This document shows, piece after piece, positions 20,574 to 30,175 of a DNA stretch of 64,000 nucleotides (position 1 is its first letter; each line of letters opens with the position of its first letter). The stretch is taken from assembly GCF_900109725.1 (NCBI RefSeq), contig NZ_FOBC01000009.1:62001-126000 (forward strand). Direction: 5' to 3'. A program made the translations under genes and the position numbers. The notes under the pieces are model-generated. The model was not told the DNA's origin and made no database searches. It saw only the letters and a list, made by a program, of their open reading frames with translations. Origin of the DNA: Halomonas daqiaonensis (GTDB taxonomy: Bacteria; Pseudomonadota; Gammaproteobacteria; Pseudomonadales; Halomonadaceae).

Positions 20574-21354
20574 CCTGCGCCTCGATCTGTTCGTCGGTCA
20601 TGCCGAAGCGCCGCTGACGGCCCTGAAAATCGGCCAGCGCACGGTCGAAGGCAGTGCCATCGAAATCGGGCCACAGCACCGAAGTGAAATGGAGCTCGGC
20701 ATAGGCCATCTGCCAGAGCAGGAAGTTGGAGATGCGCCACTCGCCACTGGTGCGGATGCACAGATCAACCGGCGCATCGCCGGACAGGCTTACCTCCTCG
20801 TCGAGGGCCCGCTCGTCGATGTTCTCGGCCTCTAACTCGCCTTTGGCGACACGCTCGGCGAGCCGCCGGGCGGCACCGGCGATGTCCCAGCGCCCCCCGT
20901 AGTTGGCGGCGATCACCAGATGCAGGCCGGTGTTGTCCCGGGTCAGCGCCTCGGCGCTGGCGATATGCTTCTGGATGGAGGCGGAGAAGCCGCTGCGGTC
21001 ACCGATTACTGACAGGCGAATGCCGTGCCGGTGAAGCTTCTTGACCTCGCGCCTAAGCGCCAGGAGGAAGAGCTCCATCAGCGCGTTGACCTCGCTGGCG
21101 GGCCGCTTCCAGTTCTCACTGGAGAAGGCGAACAGCGTAAGGGTCTCGATGCCACGCTCAGCGGCACGGCGGATCACGGCACGCACTGCCTCGACGCCGG
21201 CATGATGGCCACGCACGCCGGACAGGCCGCGTGCCTTCGCCCAGCGATTGTTGCCGTCCATGATGATAGCCACATGGCGCGGCATGGGGGATTCGCCGGT
21301 AGTAGGCCCGTCTCCGGGGGTGGCCTTGGAACGGGGAGACTGCGGTGACGTCAT
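20566..21354 (-). CDS. uppS: Undecaprenyl diphosphate synthase
   Basis: UppS adds isopentenyl units in cis to farnesyl diphosphate, giving the C55 carrier for peptidoglycan and O-antigen. The motif HVAIIMDGNNRWAKARGL holds the catalytic aspartate (D33 from the chosen start). FSSENWKRP and LCIRTSGEWRISNFLLWQ are the other signature blocks. I chose the ATG at 21354 (262 residues), preceded by CGAGA. In-frame starts at 21366 and 21381 are possible and would add only a variable leader. Confidence 0.94.
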   Translation of the reverse strand: MTSPQSPRSKATPGDGPTTGESPMPRHVAIIMDGNNRWAKARGLSGVRGHHAGVEAVRAVIRRAAERGIETLTLFAFSSENWKRPASEVNALMELFLLALRREVKKLHRHGIRLSVIGDRSGFSASIQKHIASAEALTRDNTGLHLVIAANYGGRWDIAGAARRLAERVAKGELEAENIDERALDEEVSLSGDAPVDLCIRTSGEWRISNFLLWQMAYAELHFTSVLWPDFDGTAFDRALADFQGRQRRFGMTDEQIEAQGA

Positions 21355-21443
21355 GATATCTCGCATGGCGGGTATGAGCACGAAGGCCGTCGAACCACGG
21401 ACCCTGCACCCGGGGTTCGACGAAGGGCGGTCCGTCGCCGCCC

Positions 21444-22001
21444 TCAGACCTGCATCAGGTCGTTTTCCTTGGACTCCAGCGCCTTGTCGATCTCGGCAAC
21501 GATGCTGTCGGTGAGCTTCTGGATAGCTTCCTCGGCCTGGTGCTGCTCGTCCTCGGTGATCTCCTTCTCCTTGAGCAATGACTTGAGATCACCGTTGGCA
21601 TCGCGACGCACGCTGCGCACCGCGACCCGGGCATGCTCGGCCTCCTGGCGGGCCTGCTTGATATAGCCCTTGCGCGTTTCCTCGGTGAGCATCGGCATCG
21701 GCACGCGGATCACGTTACCTGCGCTCGCCGGATTGAGGCCGAGATCGGAGGTCATGATGGCCTTCTCGATCTTGGGCACCATCTGCTGCTCCCAGGGCAC
21801 CACGCTCAGGGTCCTTGCGTCCTCGGTGTTGATCGAGGCCACCTGGTTGAGCGGCACCTGGCTACCGTAGTACTCCACGGTCACCGCATCCAGAATGCTG
21901 GAGTGCGCCCGACCGGTGCGGATCTTGTTGAAGTTCTGGTGAAGGGCCTCGAGGCTCTTCTTCATGCGACTCTGCGCATCCTTCTTGATGTCGTCGATCA
22001 C
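21444..22001 (-). CDS. frr: Ribosome recycling factor
   Basis: Frr, with EF-G, splits post-termination ribosomes. From the GTG at 22001 the product is 185 residues (VIDDIKKDAQSRMKKSLEAL read with initiator Met), the same length as the E. coli factor. GAGG lies 8 bases upstream, and the start falls 4 bases after the pyrH stop. A TTG 18 bases upstream would also be in frame but lies inside pyrH. NKIRTGRAHSSILD and VPMPMLTEETRKGYIK are family signatures. Confidence 0.96.
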   Translation of the reverse strand: MIDDIKKDAQSRMKKSLEALHQNFNKIRTGRAHSSILDAVTVEYYGSQVPLNQVASINTEDARTLSVVPWEQQMVPKIEKAIMTSDLGLNPASAGNVIRVPMPMLTEETRKGYIKQARQEAEHARVAVRSVRRDANGDLKSLLKEKEITEDEQHQAEEAIQKLTDSIVAEIDKALESKENDLMQV

Positions 22002-22005
22002 TTTC

Positions 22006-22773
22006 TCACCCTCTGTCAATCAGCGTGCCTTCCTTGCCACCCACCACCAGGTTCAGCAGGGCACCCGGCTTGTTCATGTTGAAGACTCGCACTGGCATAT
22101 CATGGTCCCGCACCAGACAGATGGCGGTCAAATCCATCACCCCGAGCTTCTGGTCGAGCGCATCATCATAGGACAACTGCTCGTACTTGACCGCTTCGGG
22201 GTGCTTGACCGGATCCTTGTCATAGACCCCGTCGACCTTGGTGGCCTTGACCACCACGTCGGCATCGATCTCGATGCCGCGCAGGCAGGCAGCGGAGTCC
22301 GTGGTGAAGAACGGATTGCCGGTACCGGCCGAGAACAGTACCACGTCGCCGGATGTCAGGTAGCGGATGGCGGTTCGGCGGTCGTAATGCTCCACCACGC
22401 CACTCATCGGAATCGCCGACATCACTCGCGAGCGGATGTTGGCGCGTTCCAGGGCATCGCGCATGGCCAGGGCGTTCATCACCGTGGCCAGCATCCCCAT
22501 GTGATCACCGGTGACCCGATCCATGCCCGCCTCGTGCAGGGCCGCCCCGCGAAACAGGTTGCCACCACCGACGACGATGCCGACCTGGACACCGATCCCC
22601 ACCAGCTGTCCGATCTCCAGCGCCAGGCGGTCCAGCACCTTGGGGTCGATGCCGAACTCGGCATCCCCGGTCAAGGCCTCGCCGGAGAGCTTGAGCAGGA
22701 TACGCTTGTACTTGGACACCTCGGCACGGGTCTTCTCGGACTTGCTGGGGGCGGGGTGATCGGCGCTGGTCAT
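22006..22773 (-). CDS. pyrH: Uridylate kinase
   Basis: PyrH phosphorylates UMP to UDP and is a hexameric amino-acid-kinase-family enzyme, unlike eukaryotic UMP kinase. The 255-residue protein has [12 protein letters not shown] (about 23-34), [27 protein letters not shown] and [12 protein letters not shown]. An N-terminal extension of about 20 residues precedes the first strand. It is preceded by GGGAG. It is followed after 4 bases by frr, as in other gammaproteobacteria. Confidence 0.97.
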   Translation of the reverse strand: MTSADHPAPSKSEKTRAEVSKYKRILLKLSGEALTGDAEFGIDPKVLDRLALEIGQLVGIGVQVGIVVGGGNLFRGAALHEAGMDRVTGDHMGMLATVMNALAMRDALERANIRSRVMSAIPMSGVVEHYDRRTAIRYLTSGDVVLFSAGTGNPFFTTDSAACLRGIEIDADVVVKATKVDGVYDKDPVKHPEAVKYEQLSYDDALDQKLGVMDLTAICLVRDHDMPVRVFNMNKPGALLNLVVGGKEGTLIDRG

Positions 22774-22841
22774 GGGGTGTCTCCCGGTTTTAGACGCATG
22801 GGAACTGATGGGCAGCCGGATTCACCGGCCGGATACACGAA

Positions 22842-22863
22842 GGCGTGCGCTCGCGCGCACGCC
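22842..22863 (-). terminator. Strong GC hairpin between tsf and pyrH
   Basis: GGCGTGCGC (22842-22850) and GCGCACGCC (22855-22863) form a perfect 9-bp stem with a 4-base loop. No U-run follows on the minus strand. It may be a partial terminator, an attenuator or an mRNA processing barrier inside the rpsB-tsf-pyrH-frr block. Confidence 0.45.
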
Positions 22864-22887
22864 ATCTTTACACTGGAGCCTCAGACC

Positions 22888-23757
22888 TCAGCTGCGCTTG
22901 GCCTGTTCCATCACTTCCTTGGCGAAGTCGACCTCTTCCTTCTCGATGCCCTCACCCACCTCGAAGCGAGTGAAACCGACCACTTCGCCACCGGCCGCCT
23001 TGACGAAATCGGCCACGGACTGGTCCGGATTCTTGACGAACGGCTGCTCGGTCAGGCTGTTCTCGGCCAGGTATTTCTTGAGGCGACCCTGGACCATCTT
23101 CTCGGCGATCTGCTCAGGTTTGCCGGCCATGTCGGGCTGGGCCAGGATGATCGCCTTCTCGGCGTCCAACTGCTCCTGGGGCATATCCTCGGGACGCGCT
23201 ACGGCCGGGTTGATGGCCGCTACGTGCATGGCGACATCCTTGGCCACCTCGGCGCTGCCACCCTCGAGCACGGTGAGAACGCCGATGCGGCCGCCATGGA
23301 CGTATTCGCCCACCACGCCGCCTTCCGGTGCTTCGACCACGGCGCAGCGACGCACGCCGATGTTCTCGCCGATTTTCTGCACCAGCTGCTCACGGGCCGT
23401 CTCCAGCGCACCCTCCATCACCGCGGCCACATCTTCGCTCTTGGCGGCGAAGAAAGCATCGGCGATCTTGTCGGCAAAGGCCGTGAAGTTCTCATCGCGG
23501 GCGACGAAGTCGGTCTCGGAATTGATCTCGACCAGGACACCGAAGGAGCTGTCGTCGGCGACGCGAGTTACCACGGCGCCCTCGGCGGCCGTGCGGCCGG
23601 CCTTCTTGGCGGCCTTGAGTCCGGAGCTCTTGCGCAGGTTCTCGATGGCGACTTCGATATCACCACCGGTTTCGGTGAGTGCCTTCTTGCACTCCATCAT
23701 GCCGAGCCCGGTACGCTCGCGCAGTTCCTTCACCTGGGAGGCGCTGATCGCTGCCAT
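22888..23757 (-). CDS. tsf: Elongation factor Ts
   Basis: EF-Ts recycles EF-Tu by exchanging GDP for GTP. The 289-residue product starts [20 protein letters not shown] after AGAGGTGA and has the diagnostic [10 protein letters not shown] (82-91), the segment that contacts EF-Tu. The core has two subdomains, followed by a C-terminal helix. The frame is open upstream, but this start matches the family and the ribosome binding site. An attenuator-like hairpin separates it from rpsB. Confidence 0.98.
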   Translation of the reverse strand: MAAISASQVKELRERTGLGMMECKKALTETGGDIEVAIENLRKSSGLKAAKKAGRTAAEGAVVTRVADDSSFGVLVEINSETDFVARDENFTAFADKIADAFFAAKSEDVAAVMEGALETAREQLVQKIGENIGVRRCAVVEAPEGGVVGEYVHGGRIGVLTVLEGGSAEVAKDVAMHVAAINPAVARPEDMPQEQLDAEKAIILAQPDMAGKPEQIAEKMVQGRLKKYLAENSLTEQPFVKNPDQSVADFVKAAGGEVVGFTRFEVGEGIEKEEVDFAKEVMEQAKRS

Positions 23758-23830
23758 GGGTGTCACCTCTGAATATCTCGGGAAGTAGGCCGGACCCTCG
23801 CAGCGGAGAATCCGGTGAATTCTTAGAAGA

Positions 23831-23850
23831 AAGGGGCCCGCGGCCCCCTT
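23831..23850 (-). terminator. Attenuator-like hairpin between rpsB and tsf
   Basis: AAGGGG/CCCCTT arms with a GC-rich apex sit in the 162-bp rpsB-tsf gap, followed on the minus strand by TTCTTCT. A terminator at this place is known to reduce readthrough into tsf in enterobacteria. Here the assignment is by position and shape. Confidence 0.55.
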
Positions 23851-23919
23851 CTCGTCCAACCGGCATCGATGGCAACGGCATGACAGGCCGCCCACAGCCG
23901 CCGATCAGACGGACCGCAC

Positions 23920-24669
23920 TCATTCAGCGGCGCTGTCGCTCTCCTGAGCAGCGGCCTCTTCGGTCACCTCGACGAACTCGTCGGGACGACCTTCCTTGGC
24001 ACGGGCACAGGCGTCGGCGATGGCCTTGATGTAGATCTGGAGGGCACGGATGGAGTCATCGTTGCCCGGGATCACATAGTCGACGCCGTCGGGATCGGAG
24101 TTGGTGTCCACTACGCCGATGACCGGAATGCCCAGCTTGTTCGCCTCGTTGATGGCGATGCGTTCATGGTCGACGTCGATCACGAACAGGGCATCGGGCA
24201 GGCCGCCCATTTCCTTGATACCACCTACGGACCGCTCGAGCTTGTCCTGCTCGCGCGTGGCCATCAGCACTTCCTTCTTGGTCAGCTTCTCGAAGGTGCC
24301 GTCCTCGTGCATGGCCTCGAGTTCACGCAGACGCTTGATGGAGACGCGGATGGTCTTGTAGTTGGTCAGCATGCCGCCGAGCCAGCGGTGGTTGACGAAC
24401 GGCTGACCGACGCGATTGGCCTCTTCCTTGATGATCTTGCTCGCGCTGCGCTTGGTGCCGACGAACAGGATCTTGTTGTTGGCCGCGGCCATCTTCTCGA
24501 CCACATCGACGGCCTCGTTGAGGGCCGGCAGGGTGTGCTCGAGGTTGATGATGTGGATCTTGTTGCGGGCGCCGAAGATGAACTTGCTCATCTTCGGGTT
24601 CCAGTACTTGGTCTGGTGACCGAAGTGAGCGCCTGCCTTCAGCAGGTCACGCATATTGACGTGTGCCAT
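23920..24669 (-). CDS. rpsB: 30S ribosomal protein S2
   Basis: S2 binds the 30S subunit between head and body and is needed for S1 attachment. The 249-residue product starts [20 protein letters not shown] and has [22 protein letters not shown], the two signature regions [13 protein letters not shown] and [24 protein letters not shown], and an acidic C-terminal tail. It is preceded by CAGGAG. The leader carries a conserved S2 autoregulatory motif and a promoter about 200 bases upstream. Confidence 0.98.
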   Translation of the reverse strand: MAHVNMRDLLKAGAHFGHQTKYWNPKMSKFIFGARNKIHIINLEHTLPALNEAVDVVEKMAAANNKILFVGTKRSASKIIKEEANRVGQPFVNHRWLGGMLTNYKTIRVSIKRLRELEAMHEDGTFEKLTKKEVLMATREQDKLERSVGGIKEMGGLPDALFVIDVDHERIAINEANKLGIPVIGVVDTNSDPDGVDYVIPGNDDSIRALQIYIKAIADACARAKEGRPDEFVEVTEEAAAQESDSAAE

Positions 24670-24745
24670 GGATGACTCCTGGAAAATCGGGTTAGGCCTC
24701 CACGCACCCCATGGATCCGACCGCCGGAGCAACCCGACAGCACCC
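24670..24745 (-). promoter_or_regulatory. Putative S2 autoregulatory leader of rpsB
   Basis: The rpsB 5' leader includes a GTGGAGGCCTAACCC block on the minus strand, about 40 bases before the start. I recall a nearly identical GTGGAGGCATAACCC block in the enterobacterial rpsB leader, where S2 represses its own operon. Assignment is by this remembered similarity and position. I have not drawn a full fold. Confidence 0.5.
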
Positions 24746-24865
24746 GGGACCATGTGACGGTGCATGTGTGATTTCAAGGCGTTGCATTGATTGAACGCAT
24801 TTCACAGTCCTCGCCGAGACGCCGACGGGTCGGCAGGGCTCCGCGATTGCAGGAAAGCGCGCAGC

Positions 24866-24894
24866 TTTATACCATGGATGGCTTCCGATATGAA
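24866..24894 (-). promoter_or_regulatory. Putative promoter for rpsB-tsf
   Basis: On the minus strand TTCATA (24889-24894) and TATAAA (24866-24871) are separated by 17 bp, giving a leader of roughly 190 bases. That agrees with the long, regulated rpsB leader of relatives. It lies in the divergent gap before map. Confidence 0.5.
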
Positions 24895-24953
24895 GTCGTC
24901 CGATGCTCGAGCCCGCCGCTGTCCGGGCGACATTACCCCTGATTCGAGATTCC

Positions 24954-25745
24954 ATGAACGTACCCATCAAGACGCCCGACGAGATCGGCAAGATGCGCGA
25001 AGCGGGCCGCCAGGCCGCCAGCGTGTTCGAGATGCTCATCCCCCATGTGACGGCCGGCGTGAGCACCGGCGAGCTGGACCGGCTCTGCCACGACTATATC
25101 GTCAACGAACTTGGCTCCACCCCGGCCCCCCTCGATTACCACGGCTTCCCCAAGTCAATCTGCACCTCGATCAACCACGTGGTCTGCCACGGCATCCCGG
25201 ATGACGCCAAGAAGCTCAAGAAGGGCGACATCATGAACATCGACATCACCGTGAAGACCGCCGACGGCTATCACGGCGACTCGAGCATGATGTTCATCAT
25301 CGGCGAAACCATCCAGGGCGAGCGCCTCTGCCGCGTCACCCAGGAGTGCCTGTACCACAGCATCGAACTGGTGCGTCCGGGCGTGCACCTCTCCGAACTG
25401 GCCCGCGCCATCCAATCCCATGCCGAGGCCAACGGCTATTCGGTGGTGCGCGACTTCTGCGGGCACGGCATCGGCAGCGGCTTCCACGAGGATCCGCAGG
25501 TCCTGCACTACGACGGCTACGCCCAGGGGGCCGACATCGCCCTTCAGGAGGGCATGTGCTTCACCATCGAGCCGATGATCAACGTCGGCGATCATCGCAC
25601 CAAGGTGCTGCGCGACGGCTGGACCGCCGTGACCAAGGACAGGAGCCTGACCGCCCAGTGGGAACATACCCTGCTGGTCACTGCCTCGGGAGTGGAGGTG
25701 CTCACCGCGCGCAGCGACGAAGACCTCTCCTTCCTCGACCGCTGA
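24954..25745 (+). CDS. map: Methionine aminopeptidase, type I
   Basis: Map removes N-terminal methionine from new proteins and uses two metal ions. The 263-residue length is standard. Metal and active-site regions are visible in NHVVCHGIPDD, NIDITVKTADGYHGD, CGHGIGSGFHEDP, FTIEPMI and QWEHTLLVT. I chose the ATG at 24954 (MNVPIKTPDEI) over an in-frame upstream start with no family similarity. It is divergent from rpsB and followed after 10 bases by glnD, a common arrangement. Confidence 0.97.
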   Translation: MNVPIKTPDEIGKMREAGRQAASVFEMLIPHVTAGVSTGELDRLCHDYIVNELGSTPAPLDYHGFPKSICTSINHVVCHGIPDDAKKLKKGDIMNIDITVKTADGYHGDSSMMFIIGETIQGERLCRVTQECLYHSIELVRPGVHLSELARAIQSHAEANGYSVVRDFCGHGIGSGFHEDPQVLHYDGYAQGADIALQEGMCFTIEPMINVGDHRTKVLRDGWTAVTKDRSLTAQWEHTLLVTASGVEVLTARSDEDLSFLDR

Positions 25746-25755
25746 GTCGACTGCC

Positions 25756-28437
25756 ATGCTCCTGCACCACTACCGCTTCGTCCCCGATGACACTCTCTTC
25801 GATATCGAGGCCTTTCGTACCGAGCTCGCCGGCGAGCGCTCGCCAATTGCCCCCTTCAAGGCCGCGCTACGCGGCATCCAGGCTCGCCTCGACGAGCGCT
25901 TCCACGCCGGCGCCGACATCCGCGATCTGGTGCATGGGCGCGCCTGGTGCCTGGACCGCCTGCTGGCCATCGCCTGGGAACAGCACGACTGGCCCGACGA
26001 GGGCGTCGGGTTGCTGGCGGTGGGGGGGTATGGACGTGGCGAACTGCATCCCCACTCTGACATCGACCTGCTGCTGCTGCTTGAGGAAGACGACGACACC
26101 CCCTATCGCGAACCGTTGACGGCCTTCATCACCTTCCTCTGGGATATCGGCCTGGAGATCGGCCACAGCGTTCGCTCGCTCGCCGACTGCGAGCGCGAGG
26201 CCGAGGCCGATGTGACGGTGATCACCAATCTGCTCGAGACCCGTACCCTGGCCGGGCCCGAACGGCTGCGCGAGGCGATGAAGACGCGCCTTTCTACCGA
26301 CCGGCTGTGGCCGGCGGATCGCTTCTTCGAAGCCAAATGGCAAGAGCAGATCAGCCGCCACTACCGCTACAACAACTCCGAGTACCACCTCGAACCCAAC
26401 ATCAAGAGCTCACCGGGCGGGCTGCGCGACATCCAGATGATCGGCTGGGTGGCCAAACGCCACTTCGGCACCCAGCGCTACGAGGACCTCGTCGCCGGTG
26501 GCTTCATGAACGATCCCGAGCTGCGCATCCTCAGCCAGGGCCAGGCCTTCCTGTGGCAGGTGCGCTACGCCCTGCACATGCTCACCGACCGAGCGGAGGA
26601 CCGCCTGCTGTTCGACCACCAGCGCACCATCGCCGAGCTGTTCGGCTATCGCGACACGCCGGAGCGCCTGGCCGTGGAGCAGTTCATGAAGCGCTACTAT
26701 CGCCATGTCACGGCGCTTGCCGGACTCAACGACATGCTGCTGCAGCACTTCGACGAGGCGATCCTGCATGCCGGCGAGGCGCTCACCACCACCCCCCTCA
26801 ACGAGCGCTTCGAGATCAAGGGGGGCTATATCCAGGCGCGTTCCCGCCATGTCTTCCGCCGGCGCCCCTCGGCGCTGCTCGAGCTCTTCCTGCTAATGGC
26901 CGAGCACCCGGAGATCGAAGGGGTGCGCGCCGATACCATCCGGCTGATCCGCGACCATCGCCACCTGATCGACGACCTCTATCGCGACGATCTGCGTCAC
27001 CAGAGCCTGTTCATGGCCCTGCTGCGATCCGGCGGCAACGTGGCACGCCAGCTACGACGCATGAACCGCTACGGCGTGCTCGGCAAATACCTGCCCGAAT
27101 TTGGCCAAGCGGTGGGACTGATGCAGCATGACCTCTTCCACATCTATACCGTGGATGCCCATACGCTGCGCCTGCTCAAGTGCATCCACAGCTTCCGCAA
27201 GCCCGAGGCGAAGGAAGAGTTCCCGGTCGCCGCCAACCTGATTCACCAGTTGCCCAAGCTGGAGCTGCTGTGGATCGCCGGCCTCTACCACGACATCGGC
27301 AAGGGCCGCGGCGGCGACCACTCGACCCTCGGCGCCCGGGATGCCGAGGCCTTCTGCGAGCGCCATGGACTCTCCAGCCGCGACACTCGCCTGGTCAGTT
27401 GGCTGGTGGAACACCACCTGATGATGTCCATGGTGGCCCAGAAGCGCGACATCACCGACCCCGACGTGATCGCCGACTTCGCGCGCCTGGTCGGCGACGA
27501 GACCCGGCTGGACTATCTCTATGTGCTGACGGTGGCCGACATCAACGCCACCAATCCGACCCTGTGGAACGGCTGGCGGGCCTCGCTGCTGCGCCAACTG
27601 CACGGCGAGACCAAACGCGCCCTGCGACGCGGGCTCGAGAATCCCTTGGAACGCGACGACTGGGTGCAGGAAACGCGCAGCGAGGCCCACTCCCTGCTGG
27701 CCACGGTGGGTGCCGACATGGCGCGGGTCGACCGGCTCTGGGAGTCGCTGGGCGAGGACTACTTCCTGCAGTACGCCCCCAGCGAGATCGTCTGGCAGAC
27801 CCAGGGCATCCTGAACCACGGCGACAGCCAGCTGCCGCTGATCCTGATCAACGCCCCCACCGATGACATGGCCGAGGGCGGCACCAAAGTCTTCATCCAC
27901 ACCCGATCGGTGGACGACCTCTTCGCCGCCACCGCCGCCGCCATGGACCAGTTGGGACTGTCGATCCACGATGCGCGCATCGCCACCTCCAGCAACGACT
28001 GGACGCTGAATACCTTCATCGTGCTCGACGACCATGGCCAGGCGATCTGCGATCGCGAGCGCATCGAGGAGATCCGCCGTCACCTGGTGGAGGAGCTCGA
28101 CGACCCGGACGACTACCCTCAGATCGTCACCCGGCACACCCCACGCCAGCTCAAGCACTTCCGCGTGCCCACCGAGGTCAGCATCGAGCAGGACCCGGCC
28201 AACGAGCGCACCCTGCTCGAGCTCGTGGCGCCCGACCGCCCCGGCCTGCTGGCTCGGGTGGGGCGCATCTTCATGGAGCAGGACATCGCACTCTCGGCGG
28301 CCAAGATCGCCACCCTGGGCGAGCGGGTCGAGGACGTCTTCTTCATCACCGACAAGGCGGGGGCACCGCTCACCGACCCGGAACGCCAGCAGCGGCTGCG
28401 CGAGCGCCTCATCGAGGTCCTCGCCATCCCTGGCTAA
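25756..28437 (+). CDS. glnD: Bifunctional uridylyltransferase / uridylyl-removing enzyme GlnD
   Basis: GlnD senses glutamine and adds or removes UMP on PII proteins, controlling glutamine synthetase and nitrogen genes. The 893-residue product has the nucleotidyltransferase motif VGGYGRGELHPHSDIDLLLL (89-108), a GlnD linker region, an HD domain with YHDIGKGRGGDHS (about 510-525) for UMP removal, and two C-terminal ACT domains (about 705-780 and 815-890). The second ACT domain starts at LLELVAPDRPGLLARVGRIF. It follows map closely. Confidence 0.97.
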   Translation: MLLHHYRFVPDDTLFDIEAFRTELAGERSPIAPFKAALRGIQARLDERFHAGADIRDLVHGRAWCLDRLLAIAWEQHDWPDEGVGLLAVGGYGRGELHPHSDIDLLLLLEEDDDTPYREPLTAFITFLWDIGLEIGHSVRSLADCEREAEADVTVITNLLETRTLAGPERLREAMKTRLSTDRLWPADRFFEAKWQEQISRHYRYNNSEYHLEPNIKSSPGGLRDIQMIGWVAKRHFGTQRYEDLVAGGFMNDPELRILSQGQAFLWQVRYALHMLTDRAEDRLLFDHQRTIAELFGYRDTPERLAVEQFMKRYYRHVTALAGLNDMLLQHFDEAILHAGEALTTTPLNERFEIKGGYIQARSRHVFRRRPSALLELFLLMAEHPEIEGVRADTIRLIRDHRHLIDDLYRDDLRHQSLFMALLRSGGNVARQLRRMNRYGVLGKYLPEFGQAVGLMQHDLFHIYTVDAHTLRLLKCIHSFRKPEAKEEFPVAANLIHQLPKLELLWIAGLYHDIGKGRGGDHSTLGARDAEAFCERHGLSSRDTRLVSWLVEHHLMMSMVAQKRDITDPDVIADFARLVGDETRLDYLYVLTVADINATNPTLWNGWRASLLRQLHGETKRALRRGLENPLERDDWVQETRSEAHSLLATVGADMARVDRLWESLGEDYFLQYAPSEIVWQTQGILNHGDSQLPLILINAPTDDMAEGGTKVFIHTRSVDDLFAATAAAMDQLGLSIHDARIATSSNDWTLNTFIVLDDHGQAICDRERIEEIRRHLVEELDDPDDYPQIVTRHTPRQLKHFRVPTEVSIEQDPANERTLLELVAPDRPGLLARVGRIFMEQDIALSAAKIATLGERVEDVFFITDKAGAPLTDPERQQRLRERLIEVLAIPG

Positions 28438-28468
28438 CGCCACCGTCGAGAAAGGGAACGGTAGGCGT

Positions 28469-28497
28469 TTGAGGCCTCCCCCGGGCTTCCCTATAAT
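28469..28497 (+). promoter_or_regulatory. Putative sigma70 promoter for dapC-dapE cluster
   Basis: TTGAGG (28469-28474) and a perfect TATAAT (28492-28497) are 17 bp apart in the 155-bp gap between glnD and dapC. The transcript would start about 90 bases before dapC. Confidence 0.6.
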
Positions 28498-28592
28498 CGA
28501 CGCCCTGTACGCCCGCGCACCGCCGACGGCACGCAGGCCACCACCGACAACGACGCCCAAGGCCATGGCTGGCGAGGCGCACCTGGACACCC

Positions 28593-29798
28593 ATGAACCC
28601 CGACCTCGACGCCCTCAAGCCCTACCCCTTCGAGAAGCTCGCCGCCCTCAAGGCCGGCGTGACGCCACCCGAGGGGCTGGCGCATATCCCGTTGACCATC
28701 GGCGAGCCGCAGCATGCGCCCTTTGCGGCGTCGCTCGAGGCGCTCACGGCCCACCGCCAGGACTTCGCCCGCTACCCGGCCACCGCCGGAACGGCCGACC
28801 TGCGCACGACGATCGCCGGCTGGGCGGTTCGCCGCTTCGGGCTGGCCGGGCTCGACGCCGACCACCAGGTGCTGCCGGTGAACGGCACCCGGGAGGCGAT
28901 CTTCGCCTTCGCCCAAGCCGCACTCGACCGCACTCGACCGGCGAAGGTGGCGATGCCGAACCCCTTCTACCAGATCTACGAAGGCGCCACCCTGCTCGCC
29001 GGCGGCGAGCCACTCTATTTGGATGGCACCGCCGAGAGCGGCTTCCGGCCGGACCTGGACAGTGTGCCCGCCGAGACCTGGCGCGATGTTCAGCTAGTGT
29101 TCCTCTGCTCCCCGGGCAACCCCAGCGGGTCGGTGACGCCGCTGGCCGAGTTCGAGAAGCTCATCGCCCTGGCGGATGAATACGACTTCCTGATCGCCTC
29201 GGACGAGTGTTACTCCGAGCTCTACCTGGACGAGGCCGCCCCGCCGCCGGGACTGCTCGAGGCCTGTGCGCGCCTCGGCCGCCACGACTACCGGCGTTGC
29301 CTGGTATTCCATTCGCTCTCCAAGCGCTCCAACCTGCCAGGGCTGCGCTCCGGCTTCGTAGCCGGCGACGCCGAGCTGATCGCCCCTTTCAAGCGCTATC
29401 GCACCTATCATGGCTGTGCCATGTCGCTGCCCGTGCAGCAGGCCTCGGTCACCGCCTGGCAAGATGAAACGCATGTACGCGCTAACCGCGATGCCTACCG
29501 TGAGACATTCACCGCGGTCACCGAGGTCCTTGCCCCGGTGCTGGACTTCCCCACCCCCGAGGCGAGCTTCTACCTGTGGCCGGCGGTACCCGGCGGAGAT
29601 GACGAGACCTTCACCCGCGTGCTCCATGCCGAAGCGAATGTCAGCGTGCTGCCCGGCAGCTACATGGGCCGAGTCGGCAGCAGCGGCACCAACCCCGGCA
29701 GCGGCCGGCTGCGCCTGGCACTGGTTGCCGAGGTCGAAACCACGGTGGAGGCCGCCTGGCGAATCCGACACTTCATCGAGAGGAGTTTCCTATGCTGA
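28593..29798 (+). CDS. dapC: Succinyldiaminopimelate transaminase DapC
   Basis: DapC moves an amino group from glutamate to N-succinyl-2-amino-6-ketopimelate in lysine and peptidoglycan DAP synthesis. It is a 401-residue class I/II PLP aminotransferase, with the PLP lysine at K244 in FHSLSKRSNLPGLRSGF. CSPGNPSG and the substrate-binding arginine region GRLRLALVAE are also visible. The call over a generic aminotransferase rests on the gene cluster with dapD and dapE, as in Pseudomonas. The stop overlaps the next gene by 7 bases. Confidence 0.93.
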   Translation: MNPDLDALKPYPFEKLAALKAGVTPPEGLAHIPLTIGEPQHAPFAASLEALTAHRQDFARYPATAGTADLRTTIAGWAVRRFGLAGLDADHQVLPVNGTREAIFAFAQAALDRTRPAKVAMPNPFYQIYEGATLLAGGEPLYLDGTAESGFRPDLDSVPAETWRDVQLVFLCSPGNPSGSVTPLAEFEKLIALADEYDFLIASDECYSELYLDEAAPPPGLLEACARLGRHDYRRCLVFHSLSKRSNLPGLRSGFVAGDAELIAPFKRYRTYHGCAMSLPVQQASVTAWQDETHVRANRDAYRETFTAVTEVLAPVLDFPTPEASFYLWPAVPGGDDETFTRVLHAEANVSVLPGSYMGRVGSSGTNPGSGRLRLALVAEVETTVEAAWRIRHFIERSFLC

Positions 29799-30130
29799 CA
29801 CTCTTCGTGATCAAGAACTGCGACACCTGCCGCAAGGCCCGCAAGGCTCTGGAGAGCAAGGGCACCCCCTTCCAGGTCCATGATCTACGCGAGGATGGTC
29901 TCTCCGCCCCGCTACTCGAGCATATCCTCGACAAGGTGCCGGTAATGTCGCTGCTCAACCGGCGCAGTACCACCTGGCGCCAGCTCGATGACGAGGAGAA
30001 GGCCGACATCGACGCCAACAAGGCCCGTGAGCTGATGCTGGCCCACCCCACACTGCTCAAGCGCCCGCTACTCGATACCGGCGACGATATCCTCGTCGGC
30101 TACCGCGAAGGCGACTACGACTCACGCTAG
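29792..30130 (+). CDS. Spx/ArsC-family thioredoxin-fold protein (YffB-like)
   Basis: This 112-residue protein has the ArsC/Spx fold, with cysteines C10 and C13 in IKNCDTCRKARKALE, then FQVHDLRED and LLKRPLLDT near the C-terminus. True arsenate reductases and the regulator Spx share this fold. The gene is the counterpart of E. coli yffB, which lies next to dapE. Its function is not settled; glutathione-dependent thiol chemistry has been proposed. It overlaps dapC and lies inside the dap operon. Confidence 0.85.
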   Translation: MLTLFVIKNCDTCRKARKALESKGTPFQVHDLREDGLSAPLLEHILDKVPVMSLLNRRSTTWRQLDDEEKADIDANKARELMLAHPTLLKRPLLDTGDDILVGYREGDYDSR

Positions 30131-30175
30131 GGCCTCTCCCGACCCTCCTCCACACTTCCAGAGGACACCACCCCC

